DNA of 64,000 nt from Mycobacterium sp. ITM-2016-00316 (GCF_002968335.2 NZ_CP134398.1:62001-126000), one strand, 5' to 3'; shown: positions 37,097-45,256, numbered from the stretch's first letter. Notes: generated by a model from the sequence alone, not told the origin. A program made the numbers and translations.

Positions 37097-37548
37097 TGGA
37101 AACCCAGGCCGCATCTCGTTTGCGCTGCGAACGTGCATCGACATGGGACGGATTGGTCCGCACCGCCGCCGGTGACCCCACCATGTACTCCATGGAATTC
37201 GTGGTCGAACGCGGTAAGGCCCGCTGCCCGCGTTGTGTCGCGGTGGCCGAGTACTCCTTTGTCGAGTTGGGACCGAATCTGCTTCGCTACGAAGTGAACT
37301 GCACGGGTTGCGGCGAGGCCTACCGGGAGAAGCTGGGCCCGGTCGAGCCGAAGGCCGGTGCGCTCGCCACCCTCGACGATTGGCTGCCCGTCGTGCCGGA
37401 GCCCGGCCTCCCGCTGCGCGCGCGGATGGACGGCTGGGTGGGTATGGCCCGCCGCCGGGCCGCGTCGCTGTCCGCCGCGACGACATCGGCGTGGGCGGCT
37501 GCCCGCGCGCGGCGCCGGCCCGAAACCGTCGTGGAGCCCGTCGCTTAG
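37096..37548 (+). CDS. Zinc-ribbon protein, unknown function
   Basis: A 150-residue protein. C44/C47 (CPRC) and C69/C72 (CTGC) form a probable zinc ribbon at residues 40-78. The C-terminal third is Ala/Arg-rich. The GTG start overlaps the previous stop codon, giving coupled translation. Reading length and codon use fit a real gene, but I know no function. Confidence 0.7.
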   Translation: METQAASRLRCERASTWDGLVRTAAGDPTMYSMEFVVERGKARCPRCVAVAEYSFVELGPNLLRYEVNCTGCGEAYREKLGPVEPKAGALATLDDWLPVVPEPGLPLRARMDGWVGMARRRAASLSAATTSAWAAARARRRPETVVEPVA

Positions 37549-37571
37549 GACAGTCGGTACGCTCGGCGGGT

Positions 37572-38189
37572 GTGAGGGACGCACCGCTGGACGGGCTGCT
37601 GGAACGAGCGGGCGGAATCCGCGGGCTCATCTACTCCGCGCTGCCGGTCACCACCTACGCGGTGACGGCCGCCGCGCTGGGACGCATCCCCGCGATCATC
37701 GCGGCGCTGACCGTCGCCGCGCTGGTGCTGGCCTGGCAGCTGGCGCACCGGGAATCGTTGCGGCCGGCATTGTGGGGATTCGCCGGTGTCGCGTTGTGCG
37801 CCGGACTGGCGTTGGTCACCGGGCAGGCCAAGGACTTCTATCTCCCCGGTATCGGGATCGCCCTGGTGACGGCCGTCCTGCTCACCGGATCGATCCTGAT
37901 CCGGCGCCCGCTGGTCGGTGTCGTGTGGGCCTGGGTGACCGGGCGCGACGGCGTGTGGCGGCGTGCCCCGCGGGTGCGGCTGGCCTTCGACGTCGTCACC
38001 GCGGTGATGGCCGCGGTGTCCTGGTCGCGCTTCCTGGTGCAGTACCACCTTTACGACAGTGACCAGGCCGAACTGCTGGCGGTGGCGCGGCTGGCCATGG
38101 GCTGGCCGCTGTTCCTGGTCACCACCACGCTGATGGTGCTGGCGGTCCGGTACGCCATCCGTGTGCTGCCGCGCCCGGCCGCCGGATAA
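37572..38189 (+). CDS. DUF3159 family membrane protein
   Basis: A 205-residue membrane protein with five or six helices and the DUF3159-like opening LLERAGGIRGLIYSALPVTTYAVTAA and later FYLPGIGIALVTAVLLTGSILIRRPLVGVVWAW. GTG 37572 lies 23 bp after the zinc-ribbon gene stop, so the three unknown genes 36665-38189 probably form an operon. It ends 45 bp before the promoter of the sulfonate importer leader. Confidence 0.8.
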   Translation: MRDAPLDGLLERAGGIRGLIYSALPVTTYAVTAAALGRIPAIIAALTVAALVLAWQLAHRESLRPALWGFAGVALCAGLALVTGQAKDFYLPGIGIALVTAVLLTGSILIRRPLVGVVWAWVTGRDGVWRRAPRVRLAFDVVTAVMAAVSWSRFLVQYHLYDSDQAELLAVARLAMGWPLFLVTTTLMVLAVRYAIRVLPRPAAG

Positions 38190-38234
38190 AACTCACCCCG
38201 ATCCCAGATCTTCTCGCCGCATCGCCCGCGCGGT

Positions 38235-38240
38235 TCTAAT
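38235..38240 (+). promoter_or_regulatory. -10 box of the leaderless sulfonate operon transcript
   Basis: TCTAAT differs from the TATAAT consensus at one base and ends 6 nt before the GTG at 38247. This spacing places the transcription start at the GTG itself, so the transcript would begin directly with the small cysteine ORF. Confidence 0.55.
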
Positions 38241-38246
38241 ACGCGG

Positions 38247-38288
38247 GTGACGATGTCGCTGACTGCCGCCCCTTGCTGTTGCCGCTGA
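38247..38288 (+). CDS. Leaderless polycysteine uORF (attenuator leader peptide)
   Basis: A 13-codon open frame, GTG-start peptide MTMSLTAAPCCCR, with three consecutive cysteine codons TGC-TGT-TGC (38274-38282) right before CGC and TGA. The -10 box lies 6 nt before the GTG, so translation is probably leaderless; ATG 38253 in frame is an alternative start. Leaderless polycysteine ORFs upstream of sulfur-assimilation operons are a described mycobacterial attenuator class, in which ribosome stalling at Cys codons during cysteine shortage switches on the downstream genes. The downstream genes here encode a sulfonate/taurine importer, which fits this class. Confidence 0.85.
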   Translation: MTMSLTAAPCCCR

Positions 38289-38337
38289 GGCCCCTCGCCC
38301 CAGCGCTTGTCTTCCAACAGTTCTCACAGCAAGAGAG
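38272..38337 (+). promoter_or_regulatory. Cysteine attenuator: Cys-codon tract pairs beside the permease ribosome site
   Basis: CTTGCTGT (38272-38279), which spans the cysteine codons, is exactly complementary to ACAGCAAG (38326-38333), which abuts and partly covers the AAGAGAG ribosome site (38331-38337) of the permease gene. When translation of the leader runs freely the duplex could mask the ribosome site; a ribosome stalled on the Cys codons would keep the tract single-stranded and open it. Confidence 0.6.
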
Positions 38338-38347
38338 TCGGCCAACA

Positions 38348-39211
38348 GTGTCTGTCTTCGTGGATATCGTGCCCGGCGAGCCGAAAGTCGACTCGTCCCG
38401 TACGGTCCCGCCGTCTCAGCGGTGGCGCGGCGTGCTCACCAGAACCGCCTTGCCGCTGCTCTCGGTGCTGGTGTTCTTCGCCGTCTGGCAAACCGTTGCG
38501 GCCCTGGGTATTTGGAACCAGACCTTCGTGCCCTACCCCGGCACGGTGTGGCGCGCGTTCGTCGATGTCTCCACCACCCAGGACGGCACCCGCGGTTACG
38601 CCGGCTACCTGCTCTACGAGCACCTCTACATGACGCTGCGCCGGGTGCTCGCCGGCGTCGCGATCGGTGTGGTGCTCGGTGTCCTACTCGGCCTGTTGAT
38701 GGGGTCGGTCGGGTGGCTGCGCAGCGTGCTGGAGCCGTGGCTGACGTTCCTGCGCGCGCTGCCACCGCTGGCCTACTTTTTCCTGCTGGTGATCTGGCTC
38801 GGCATCGACGAGGCCCCGAAGATCACCTTGCTGGCGCTGGCCGCACTGCCGCCCGCCGCGGTGGCCACCACGGCTGCCGTCGTCGCCGCGCCCGTGGGTC
38901 TGCAAGAAGCGGCCCGAGCGCTGGGCGCCACCCGGATCCAGGTGATCCGCGATGTGGTGGTGCCCTCGGCGCTGCCGGAGACCTTCACCGGGATCCGGCT
39001 GGCGGTCGGCATGGCCTACTCGTCGGTGGTCGCCGCGGAACTGTTCAACGGCATCCCCGGCATCGGCGGATTGGTCAAGGACGCCAGCAATTACAACAAC
39101 ACCCCGGTCGTGCTGGTCGGCATTTTCGCCATCGGTTTCTCGGGCCTGATCATCGACGGTCTACTTCGCGCCGCCGAACGGCGCGCCGTCCCCTGGAGAG
39201 GAAAAATCTAG
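38348..39211 (+). CDS. Sulfonate/taurine ABC permease (SsuC/TauC-like)
   Basis: A 287-residue permease with about six membrane helices and the BPD inner-membrane EAA loop (EAARALGATRIQVIRDVVVPSALPETFTGI). GTG 38348 is the start of choice: AAGAGAG lies 10 nt upstream, and longer readings of the frame overlap the cysteine leader. It adjoins a TauA-like binding lipoprotein gene and a SsuB/TauB-like ATPase gene, forming a three-gene importer. The cysteine leader upstream links it to sulfur supply, and alkanesulfonate or taurine is the likely cargo. Confidence 0.88.
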   Translation: MSVFVDIVPGEPKVDSSRTVPPSQRWRGVLTRTALPLLSVLVFFAVWQTVAALGIWNQTFVPYPGTVWRAFVDVSTTQDGTRGYAGYLLYEHLYMTLRRVLAGVAIGVVLGVLLGLLMGSVGWLRSVLEPWLTFLRALPPLAYFFLLVIWLGIDEAPKITLLALAALPPAAVATTAAVVAAPVGLQEAARALGATRIQVIRDVVVPSALPETFTGIRLAVGMAYSSVVAAELFNGIPGIGGLVKDASNYNNTPVVLVGIFAIGFSGLIIDGLLRAAERRAVPWRGKI

Positions 39212-40237
39212 ATGAGGTTCACATCCCTACTGGCAGTGGCCGTCAGCGCTCTCGCGCTGGCCGGATGCGCGGTGGACAACTCCGGAAGCGACGACAGCAA
39301 GGAGACCGTCCGCATCGGCTACCAGTCCTTCCCCAGCGGTGACCTGATCGTCAAGAACAACAGGTGGCTCGAAGAGGCACTGCCCGAGTTCAACATCAAG
39401 TGGATCAAATTCGACTCCGGCGCCGACGTCAACACCGCGTTCATCGCCAAGGAACTCGATTTCGGAGCGCTGGGTTCCAGTCCGGTGGCGCGCGGACTGT
39501 CGGCCCCGCTGAACATCCCCTACAAGGTGGCGTTCGTCCTCGACGTCGCCGGTGACAACGAGGCCCTGGTGGTGCGCAACGAGTCGGGTGTCAACACCAT
39601 CCCCGAGCTGAAGGGCAAGCGGATCGCGACGCCGTTCGCGTCCACGGCCCACTACAGTCTGCTCGCCGCTCTCGCGCAGAATGGCTTGTCCGCCAATGAT
39701 GTTCAACTGATCGATCTGCAGCCCCAGGCCATCCTGGCGGCGTGGGATCGCGGTGACATCGACGCCGCCTACACCTGGCTGCCCACCCTGGACGATCTGC
39801 GCAAGTCCGGCAAGGACCTGATCACCAGCCGCCAGCTGGCCGCCGACGGCAAGCCGACCCTGGATCTCGGCGCGGTGCGTACCGAGTTCGCCGACGCGCA
39901 CCCCGAGGTCGTCGACATCTGGCGCCGGCAGCAAGCCCGCGCGCTCGACGTCATCGCCGGCGACCCGGAGGCCGCCGCCAAGGCGATCGCCGCCGAGGTC
40001 GGTCTGACGCCGGAAGAGCTTGCCGGACAGCTCAAGCAGGGCGTCTACCTGACACCGGCGCAGGTGGCCTCCCCGGAGTGGCTGGGTTCCGACGGTGCAC
40101 CGGGCAACATCGCGGCCAACCTGCAGAGCGCCTCGGAGTTCCTCGCCGAGCAGAAGCAGATCCCGGAGGCCGCGCCGCTGCAGACGTTCCAGGACGCCAT
40201 CTACACCAAGGGTCTTCCCGGTGCCCTCGACCAGTGA
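39212..40237 (+). CDS. Sulfonate/taurine-binding lipoprotein (TauA/SsuA-like)
   Basis: A 341-residue type II periplasmic binding protein with a lipobox LAGC and C19 as the lipidated residue. Landmarks are ETVRIGYQSFPSGDLIVKNNRWLEEALP and the TauA-type stretch FGALGSSPVARGLSAPLNIPYKV. It would deliver a sulfonate to the permease encoded just upstream. The ATG directly follows the permease stop. The protein ends inside the ATPase gene start (17-bp overlap). Confidence 0.88.
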   Translation: MRFTSLLAVAVSALALAGCAVDNSGSDDSKETVRIGYQSFPSGDLIVKNNRWLEEALPEFNIKWIKFDSGADVNTAFIAKELDFGALGSSPVARGLSAPLNIPYKVAFVLDVAGDNEALVVRNESGVNTIPELKGKRIATPFASTAHYSLLAALAQNGLSANDVQLIDLQPQAILAAWDRGDIDAAYTWLPTLDDLRKSGKDLITSRQLAADGKPTLDLGAVRTEFADAHPEVVDIWRRQQARALDVIAGDPEAAAKAIAAEVGLTPEELAGQLKQGVYLTPAQVASPEWLGSDGAPGNIAANLQSASEFLAEQKQIPEAAPLQTFQDAIYTKGLPGALDQ

Positions 40238-41000
40238 CATCGCCACCCGCGGCGGGTTGCGGATCGCGAACGTCGCGCACCGCTACGGTGACGTCACCGC
40301 CCTGGGCCCGGTCGATCTCGATGTCGAGCCGGGGGCGTTCCTGGTGCTGGTCGGCGCCTCGGGCTGCGGGAAGAGCACGCTGCTGCGGCTGATCGCCGGC
40401 TTCGAGGAACCCACCGCGGGCGAGGTGCGCGTCGAAGGCGCCTCACCCACACCGGGTGTCACCTCGGGCGTGGTGTTCCAGCAGCCGCGGCTGTTCCCGT
40501 GGCGCACCGTCGGTGGCAACGTCGACCTGGCGCTCAAGTACGCGAAGGTGCCCCGCGAGCGGCGCGCCGAGCGGCGCGATCAGCTGCTGGAGCGGGTCGG
40601 GTTGGAGGGCACCGGTGACCGCAAGATCTGGGAGATCAGCGGCGGGCAGCAGCAGCGCGTGGCGATCGCGCGGGCACTCGCGGCCGAGACCCCGCTGTTC
40701 CTGCTCGACGAACCGTTCGCCGCGCTGGACGCGCTGACCCGCGAACGGCTGCAGGACGACGTGCGTCAGGTCAGCGCCGAGTCGGGGCGCACCACGGTGT
40801 TCGTCACGCACAGCGCCGACGAGGCGGCCTTCCTGGGATCGCGGATCGTGGTCCTGACCCGGCGCCCCGGCACGGTTGCGCTGGACCTGCCCTCGGAGCT
40901 GCCACGCGCCGGGGTGGGGGCCGATGAGTTGCGGCGCTCCCCGGAGTTCCTGAGGCTGCGCAATGAGGTCAGCGATGCGGTGAAGACGGCCGCCGCGTAG
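40221..41000 (+). CDS. Sulfonate/taurine ABC ATPase (SsuB/TauB-like)
   Basis: A 259-residue ABC ATPase: Walker A GASGCGKST near residue 50, Q-loop VVFQQPRLFPW, signature ISGGQQQRVAIARAL, Walker B LFLLDEPFAALD and H-loop VFVTHSADEAAFL. GTG 40221 was chosen from the position of the lipoprotein stop at 40237, which it precedes, and the N-terminal length of the family. An intrinsic terminator follows at 41020. Together the three genes and the leader form a cysteine-linked import unit. Confidence 0.9.
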   Translation: MPSTSDIATRGGLRIANVAHRYGDVTALGPVDLDVEPGAFLVLVGASGCGKSTLLRLIAGFEEPTAGEVRVEGASPTPGVTSGVVFQQPRLFPWRTVGGNVDLALKYAKVPRERRAERRDQLLERVGLEGTGDRKIWEISGGQQQRVAIARALAAETPLFLLDEPFAALDALTRERLQDDVRQVSAESGRTTVFVTHSADEAAFLGSRIVVLTRRPGTVALDLPSELPRAGVGADELRRSPEFLRLRNEVSDAVKTAAA

Positions 41001-41019
41001 CCGGACCACCTGAATGCAG

Positions 41020-41056
41020 AAAAGCACCCGTCACGCCAAGGCGTGCGGGTGCTTTT
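41020..41056 (+). terminator. Intrinsic terminator of the sulfonate importer operon
   Basis: AAAAGCACCCG (41020-41030) pairs with CGGGTGCTTTT (41046-41056), and CACGCC (41032-41037) pairs with GGCGTG (41040-41045), with one bulged T at 41031. The result is a 17-bp stem around an AA loop, ending in TTTT. Because the left arm starts with AAAA the hairpin can also stop transcription coming from the minus strand. Confidence 0.85.
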
Positions 41057-41068
41057 GCGTCGGACTGT

Positions 41069-41179
41069 CTAGACCGGCGGGTAGGCCGGGGGCGGGTAGA
41101 CGCCGCGCAGACCCCAGGCCAGCCAGCTGAAGAAGAACTCGCCTTCATCGCTGATGTCGTAATCAGGATTCGGATCCAT
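41069..41179 (-). CDS. 36-residue conserved-looking protein, unknown
   Basis: A 36-codon gene with ATG 41179 preceded by GGGAGG at 6 nt, and a TAG stop beside the importer terminator. The peptide has an acidic N-terminus (MDPNPDYDISDEGE), an aromatic core (FFFSWLAWGLRG) and a proline-rich tail (VYPPPAYPPV). Strong ribosome site, a clean frame and biased composition favour a real gene. It is divergent from the TetR gene. I cannot name a family; membrane association through the aromatic core is possible. Confidence 0.7.
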   Translation of the reverse strand: MDPNPDYDISDEGEFFFSWLAWGLRGVYPPPAYPPV

Positions 41180-41220
41180 CGGTACCTCCCAGGCACGGCC
41201 ACTTTCTCAGGAGTTTAGAC

Positions 41221-41284
41221 CTACTGGTAGATGTCGGGACACCGTAACCGCGTTAATGCCTACACTGGCCAACCAGTTGATTGG
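41221..41284. promoter_or_regulatory. Palindromes upstream of the TetR-SDR operon
   Basis: Two symmetric elements lie in the gap between the small gene and the TetR gene: CTACTGGTAG (41221-41230; arms CTAC/GTAG) and CCAACCAGTTGATTGG (41269-41284; arms CCAA/TTGG), the latter with a nested CAACCAGTTG. Either could be the operator of the adjacent TetR regulator. No binding evidence exists. Confidence 0.4.
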
Positions 41285-41324
41285 TACACCCCGGGTCACC
41301 CCGGTCTGCAGATAGTGAGTAGTC

Positions 41325-41966
41325 ATGTCCACCGAGTCCGCACCCAACGGGTCGTCCCGCCGCGACGAGTTGCTGGCGGTCGCCGCCAAGCTGTTCGCCG
41401 CCCGGGGGTACCACGGCACCCGGATGGACGATGTCGCCGACGCGGTCGGCCTCAACAAGGCCACTGTCTACCACTATTACGCCAGCAAGTCGCTGATCCT
41501 GTGGGACATCTACAAGCGCACCGCCGACTTCACCGTCGACGCCCTGCACGATGATCCCACCGCCACGGCCCGGGAGACGATCTACCACTTCACCCGGCGG
41601 CTGCTCACCGGCATCGCCAACGACCTGGAAGCGGCCGCCGTCTACTTCCAGGAGGGCCCCTACATCTCGGAGTGGTTCACCGAGGAGCAGGTCGCCTATA
41701 TCCGCAAGGCCGAATCCACCGTCTACGAGCATGTCCGCGATGTCATCGACCGCGGCATCGCCAGCGGCGAGTTCTACGACTGCGATTCGCATGTGCTCGC
41801 ACTCGGCTACATCGGGATGACGCTGGGCGCCTACCGCTGGCTGCGTCCGCACGGCCGCCGCACCGCCCAGGAGATCGCGGTGGAGTTCAGCACCGCGCTG
41901 CTGCGGGGGCTGATCCGCGATGAGACGGTCCGCAACGAACAGCCCCTCGGCGGTGCGCAGAAATGA
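41325..41966 (+). CDS. TetR family regulator, KstR2-like
   Basis: A 213-residue TetR protein. The helix-turn-helix lies at about residues 12-55 (DELLAVAAKLFAARGYHGTRMDDVADAVGLNKATVYHYYASKSLIL) and the C-terminal domain contains the aromatic RWLRPHGRRTAQEIA. The whole resembles the KstR2 group that senses acyl-CoA thioesters, but no ligand is established. It overlaps the following SDR by 4 bp (ATGA), so both are expressed together. Confidence 0.88.
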   Translation: MSTESAPNGSSRRDELLAVAAKLFAARGYHGTRMDDVADAVGLNKATVYHYYASKSLILWDIYKRTADFTVDALHDDPTATARETIYHFTRRLLTGIANDLEAAAVYFQEGPYISEWFTEEQVAYIRKAESTVYEHVRDVIDRGIASGEFYDCDSHVLALGYIGMTLGAYRWLRPHGRRTAQEIAVEFSTALLRGLIRDETVRNEQPLGGAQK

Positions 41967-42739
41967 CCGGCCTGTTCGCCCTCGACGGCAAGGTCGCCGT
42001 GGTCACCGGTGGCGGCCGGGGCATCGGCGTGATGATCGCCCGCGGGCTGCTGGAGGCCGGCGCTGCCAAGGTCTACCTGGCGGCCCGCAAGGAGGCCGAG
42101 CTGGACGCCGTCGTGGCCGAGCTGTCCCCGCTGGGTGCCGTCGAGGGCATACCGGCCGATCTCGGCACCGCCGAGGGTGTGCAGACCCTGGCCGACGCGG
42201 TGGCGGCACGTGAGGACGCCGTGCACGTGCTGTTCAACAACGCCGGTGCGGCCTGGGGTGCGCCGTTCGGCGAGTTCCCGGAGTCGGGCTTCGACAAGGT
42301 CTTCGACGTCAACGTCAAGGGCGTGTTCCTGCTGACCCGGGCGCTGGTGCCGCTGCTGGAGGCCGCCGCCACCGAACAGGACCCGGCCCGGGTGATCAAC
42401 ACCGGCAGCATCGACGGGTTCTTCGTGCCGGAGATCGGGCGCGACAACTTCTCCTACAGCGCCAGCAAGGCCGCCGTGCACATGCTGACCCGGCATCTGT
42501 CCGGCGAGCTGGCGCCCAAGATCCTGGTGAACGCGATCGCGCCGGGGCTCTTCCCGTCGAAGATGACCAAGGTGCTGATGTCGGCCGGGGAGGAGGCCGT
42601 CGGCGCGGCGCTGCCGCTGAAGCGCGTCGGGCAGCCCGATGACATGGCCGGTATCGCGGTGTTCCTGGCCAGCCGGGCCAGCAGTTACATCACCGGGACC
42701 ATCATTCCGGTCGACGGCGGGCTCAGCACCATCCGCTGA
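41963..42739 (+). CDS. Short-chain dehydrogenase/reductase (RhlG-like)
   Basis: A 258-residue classical SDR with cofactor motif TGGGRGIGVMIA, NNAG (LFNNAGAAWG), active-site Ser/Tyr/Lys in NTGSIDGFF and FSYSASKAAVHML, and the C-terminal SYITGTIIPVDGG. It probably acts on a 3-oxoacyl or related substrate with NAD(P)H, but this is inferred only from the family. The ATG overlaps the TetR stop. Confidence 0.9.
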   Translation: MTGLFALDGKVAVVTGGGRGIGVMIARGLLEAGAAKVYLAARKEAELDAVVAELSPLGAVEGIPADLGTAEGVQTLADAVAAREDAVHVLFNNAGAAWGAPFGEFPESGFDKVFDVNVKGVFLLTRALVPLLEAAATEQDPARVINTGSIDGFFVPEIGRDNFSYSASKAAVHMLTRHLSGELAPKILVNAIAPGLFPSKMTKVLMSAGEEAVGAALPLKRVGQPDDMAGIAVFLASRASSYITGTIIPVDGGLSTIR

Positions 42740-42789
42740 CGCACACCTCTTGGGCGGCGATGTGTGAACCGGGCCGCCGCGGGGTAGAC

Positions 42790-42809
42790 CGGTGTACATG
42801 TGTTCACCG
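42790..42809. promoter_or_regulatory. 20-bp palindrome upstream of the desaturase operon
   Basis: The sequence CGGTGTACATGTGTTCACCG is symmetric at 16 of 20 bases (pattern CGGTGNACANNTGTNCACCG) and ends 23 bp before the reductase ATG. It is a strong candidate operator for a dimeric regulator of the two-gene desA3 operon. The regulator is unknown. Confidence 0.55.
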
Positions 42810-42832
42810 AAAACCGTCCCGAGGGGTGTGCC

Positions 42833-43966
42833 ATGGTGCTGAATCTGAAGGGTCTGACGCGGTGGAGTGCGGCCCCCGCGCGCGACGTGGCCACGGCCAC
42901 CACGCCGAAGATCAACATGGTCCGAGGCCTGGCAGCGCGCATGACGACGCCGTTGCTGCCCGACGACTACCTGAAGATGCTCAACCCGCTGTGGACCGCG
43001 CGCGAACTGCGCGGCGAGGTGGTGGATGTGCGCAGGGAGACCGAGGACTCCGCCACGGTGATCATCAAACCGGGATGGGGATTCGCGGCCGACTACCAGC
43101 CCGGCCAGTACGTCGGGATCGGTCTGCGGATCAACGGCCGGTGGCACTGGCGGTCCTACTCGTTGACCTCGGTGCCCAAGCGCGACAACAAGCTCATCTC
43201 GATCACCGTCAAGGCCACGCCGGAGGGCTTCCTGTCGACACACCTGGTGAACGGGGTGGAACCCGGAACGATCGTTCGCCTGGCGGCGCCGAAGGGCGAC
43301 TTCGCGATGCCCGACCCGCCGCCGGCCAAAGCGCTGTTCGTCACCGCGGGTAGCGGTATCACGCCGGTGATGGCGATGCTGCGGTCGATCGCCGCGCGTG
43401 GCCAGTCGGCCGACATCGTGCACGTGCACTCCGCCCCGTCCGCGGACGACGTGATCTTTCACGACGAGTTGCAGCAACTCCACGACGGCCGGACCGACTA
43501 CCGGCTGCACCTGCAGCTGACCGACGAGGCGGGGCACCTCGATTTCGGCAACCTCGAACACATCGTCGCGGACTGGAAGGAACGCCCCACCTGGGCGTGT
43601 GGCCCGCCCGCGATGCTCGACACGATCGAGAAGGTCTGGGCCGATGCCGGCGTGCCCGAGGACCGACTGCACATGGAGCGCTTCGTCATCGCCCGTACCG
43701 ACAAGGGCGGTGAGGGCGGCACCGTGACGTTCGCGCTGTCGGACAAGACCGTCGACGTCGACGGTGCCACCTCGCTGCTGGAAGCCGGCGAGAAGGTGGG
43801 TATCCAGATGCCGTTCGGCTGCCGGATGGGTATCTGCCAAACCTGTGTGCTGCCTTTGGAATCCGGCCACGTCCGGGATTTCCGGTCGGGTACCGAGCAC
43901 GGCGAGGGCGACCGCATTCAGACCTGTATCTCGGCAGTGTCCGGCAACTGCACACTCAACGTCTAG
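42833..43966 (+). CDS. NADPH-dependent oxidoreductase partner of DesA3 (Rv3230c-like)
   Basis: A 377-residue reductase with an FAD-binding domain ([10 protein letters not shown]), a nucleotide-binding region ([15 protein letters not shown]) and a C-terminal plant-type [2Fe-2S] domain with cysteines in [11 protein letters not shown] (C-x4-C-x2-C) and a fourth C in RIQTCIS. It passes electrons from NADPH to the desaturase. It matches the Rv3230c-desA3 pair of M. tuberculosis. ATG 42833 was chosen for a family-like N-terminus; it follows GAGGGG. It lies 10 bp before desA3. Confidence 0.9.
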   Translation: MVLNLKGLTRWSAAPARDVATATTPKINMVRGLAARMTTPLLPDDYLKMLNPLWTARELRGEVVDVRRETEDSATVIIKPGWGFAADYQPGQYVGIGLRINGRWHWRSYSLTSVPKRDNKLISITVKATPEGFLSTHLVNGVEPGTIVRLAAPKGDFAMPDPPPAKALFVTAGSGITPVMAMLRSIAARGQSADIVHVHSAPSADDVIFHDELQQLHDGRTDYRLHLQLTDEAGHLDFGNLEHIVADWKERPTWACGPPAMLDTIEKVWADAGVPEDRLHMERFVIARTDKGGEGGTVTFALSDKTVDVDGATSLLEAGEKVGIQMPFGCRMGICQTCVLPLESGHVRDFRSGTEHGEGDRIQTCISAVSGNCTLNV

Positions 43967-43976
43967 GAGGCTCAGC

Positions 43977-45215
43977 ATGGCCATCACCGATATCAAGGAA
44001 TATGCACACCTGACACCCGAGGACGTCGCCGAACTCGAACGCGAGCTGGATGCGATCCGGGCCGACATCGAGGAATCCCGCGGCGAGCGCGATGCCCGCT
44101 ACATCCGCAGGGCCATCCAGTTGCAGCGTGGACTGGCGGTGGGCGGGCGTATCGCTTTGTTCAAGAGCCGCAACAAGTTCGCGTGGGTGGCGGGAACCGG
44201 GATGCTCGCTGCGGCCAAGATCATCGAGAACATGGAACTCGGGCACAACATCACCCATGGCCAGTGGGACTGGATGAACGACCCGGAGATCCACTCCACG
44301 GAATGGGAATGGGACACCACCTCACCGACGGTGCACTGGAAGAAGTCGCACAACTTCATTCACCACAAGTACACCAACGTGGTCGGCCTCGACGACGATA
44401 TCGGTTACGGCATCATGCGGCTCACCCGCGACCAGAAATGGGAGCGGTGGATGATCGGCAACCCTGTCTACAACTTCCTGCTCGGCACCCTGTTCGAGTG
44501 GGGTGTCGCGCTGCACGGTGTCGAGACGACCAAGTGGCGAAAGGGCGAGAAGTCGCTGCGGGAGGTGGGCAAGGACCTGCGCATCATCGGTAAGAAGGTC
44601 GGCAAGCAGGTCGGCAAGGACTACATCGTCTTCCCGGCCCTGGCCGGACGGAACTGGAAGCACACCCTGGGCGCCAACGCGGTGGCAAATCTCATTCGTA
44701 ACTACTGGTCCTACATGGTCATCTTTTGCGGCCACTTCCCCGACGGTGCAGAGAAATTCACGAAGGAGGAGTTCGAGCAGGAGACCCACGCCGAGTGGTA
44801 CCTGCGGCAGATGCTCGGCTCGGCCAACTTCCATGCGGGCCCGACCATGGCCTTCATGAGCGGCAACCTCTGCTACCAGATCGAGCACCACCTCTTCCCC
44901 GACCTACCGAGCAACCGGTACGCCGAGATCGCGCAGCGGGTCCAGGCGCTGTGCGAGAAGTACGATCTGCCGTACACGACGGGTTCGCTTGTGCGGCAAT
45001 ATAGTCAGTCCTGGTGGACGATCGCCAAGCTGGCCCTGCCGAACCGGTTCCTCAAGGCGACCGTCGATGACGCACCGGAGACCAACTCCGAACTCAAGTT
45101 CCGGATCCGCGGTGGTGTGCGTGACACCTTCGGTGTGGACCCCCGCACCGGCAAGCGTCGCGGGCTGCGCACCGCGATTCGCGAGCTCAAGAACGAGGAA
45201 ATCGCCGTCGCCTGA
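43977..45215 (+). CDS. desA3: Stearoyl-CoA delta-9 desaturase DesA3
   Basis: A 412-residue acyl-CoA desaturase with three histidine boxes: H90/H94 (GHNITHGQW), H125/H129/H130 (HNFIHH) and H304/H305 (QIEHH). It introduces the delta-9 double bond into stearoyl-CoA to make oleoyl-CoA, at the membrane and with a di-iron centre. ATG 43977 follows AGGAGG. It lies directly after its electron donor, and the sequence resembles Rv3229c throughout. A short Lys-rich helical segment (EVGKDLRIIGKKVGKQVGKD) lies between boxes 2 and 3. Confidence 0.94.
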   Translation: MAITDIKEYAHLTPEDVAELERELDAIRADIEESRGERDARYIRRAIQLQRGLAVGGRIALFKSRNKFAWVAGTGMLAAAKIIENMELGHNITHGQWDWMNDPEIHSTEWEWDTTSPTVHWKKSHNFIHHKYTNVVGLDDDIGYGIMRLTRDQKWERWMIGNPVYNFLLGTLFEWGVALHGVETTKWRKGEKSLREVGKDLRIIGKKVGKQVGKDYIVFPALAGRNWKHTLGANAVANLIRNYWSYMVIFCGHFPDGAEKFTKEEFEQETHAEWYLRQMLGSANFHAGPTMAFMSGNLCYQIEHHLFPDLPSNRYAEIAQRVQALCEKYDLPYTTGSLVRQYSQSWWTIAKLALPNRFLKATVDDAPETNSELKFRIRGGVRDTFGVDPRTGKRRGLRTAIRELKNEEIAVA

Positions 45216-45256
45216 GCATCGGTGCGGTGCCGGAAGCCGAGGGCTAACCTGGCGGC

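Noticed and set aside
41831..44068. A 745-codon minus-strand open frame across the TetR, SDR and reductase genes
   Set aside because: It crosses three confident plus-strand genes. The product is His/Arg/Gly-rich with no domains, typical of antisense readings of GC-rich codons.
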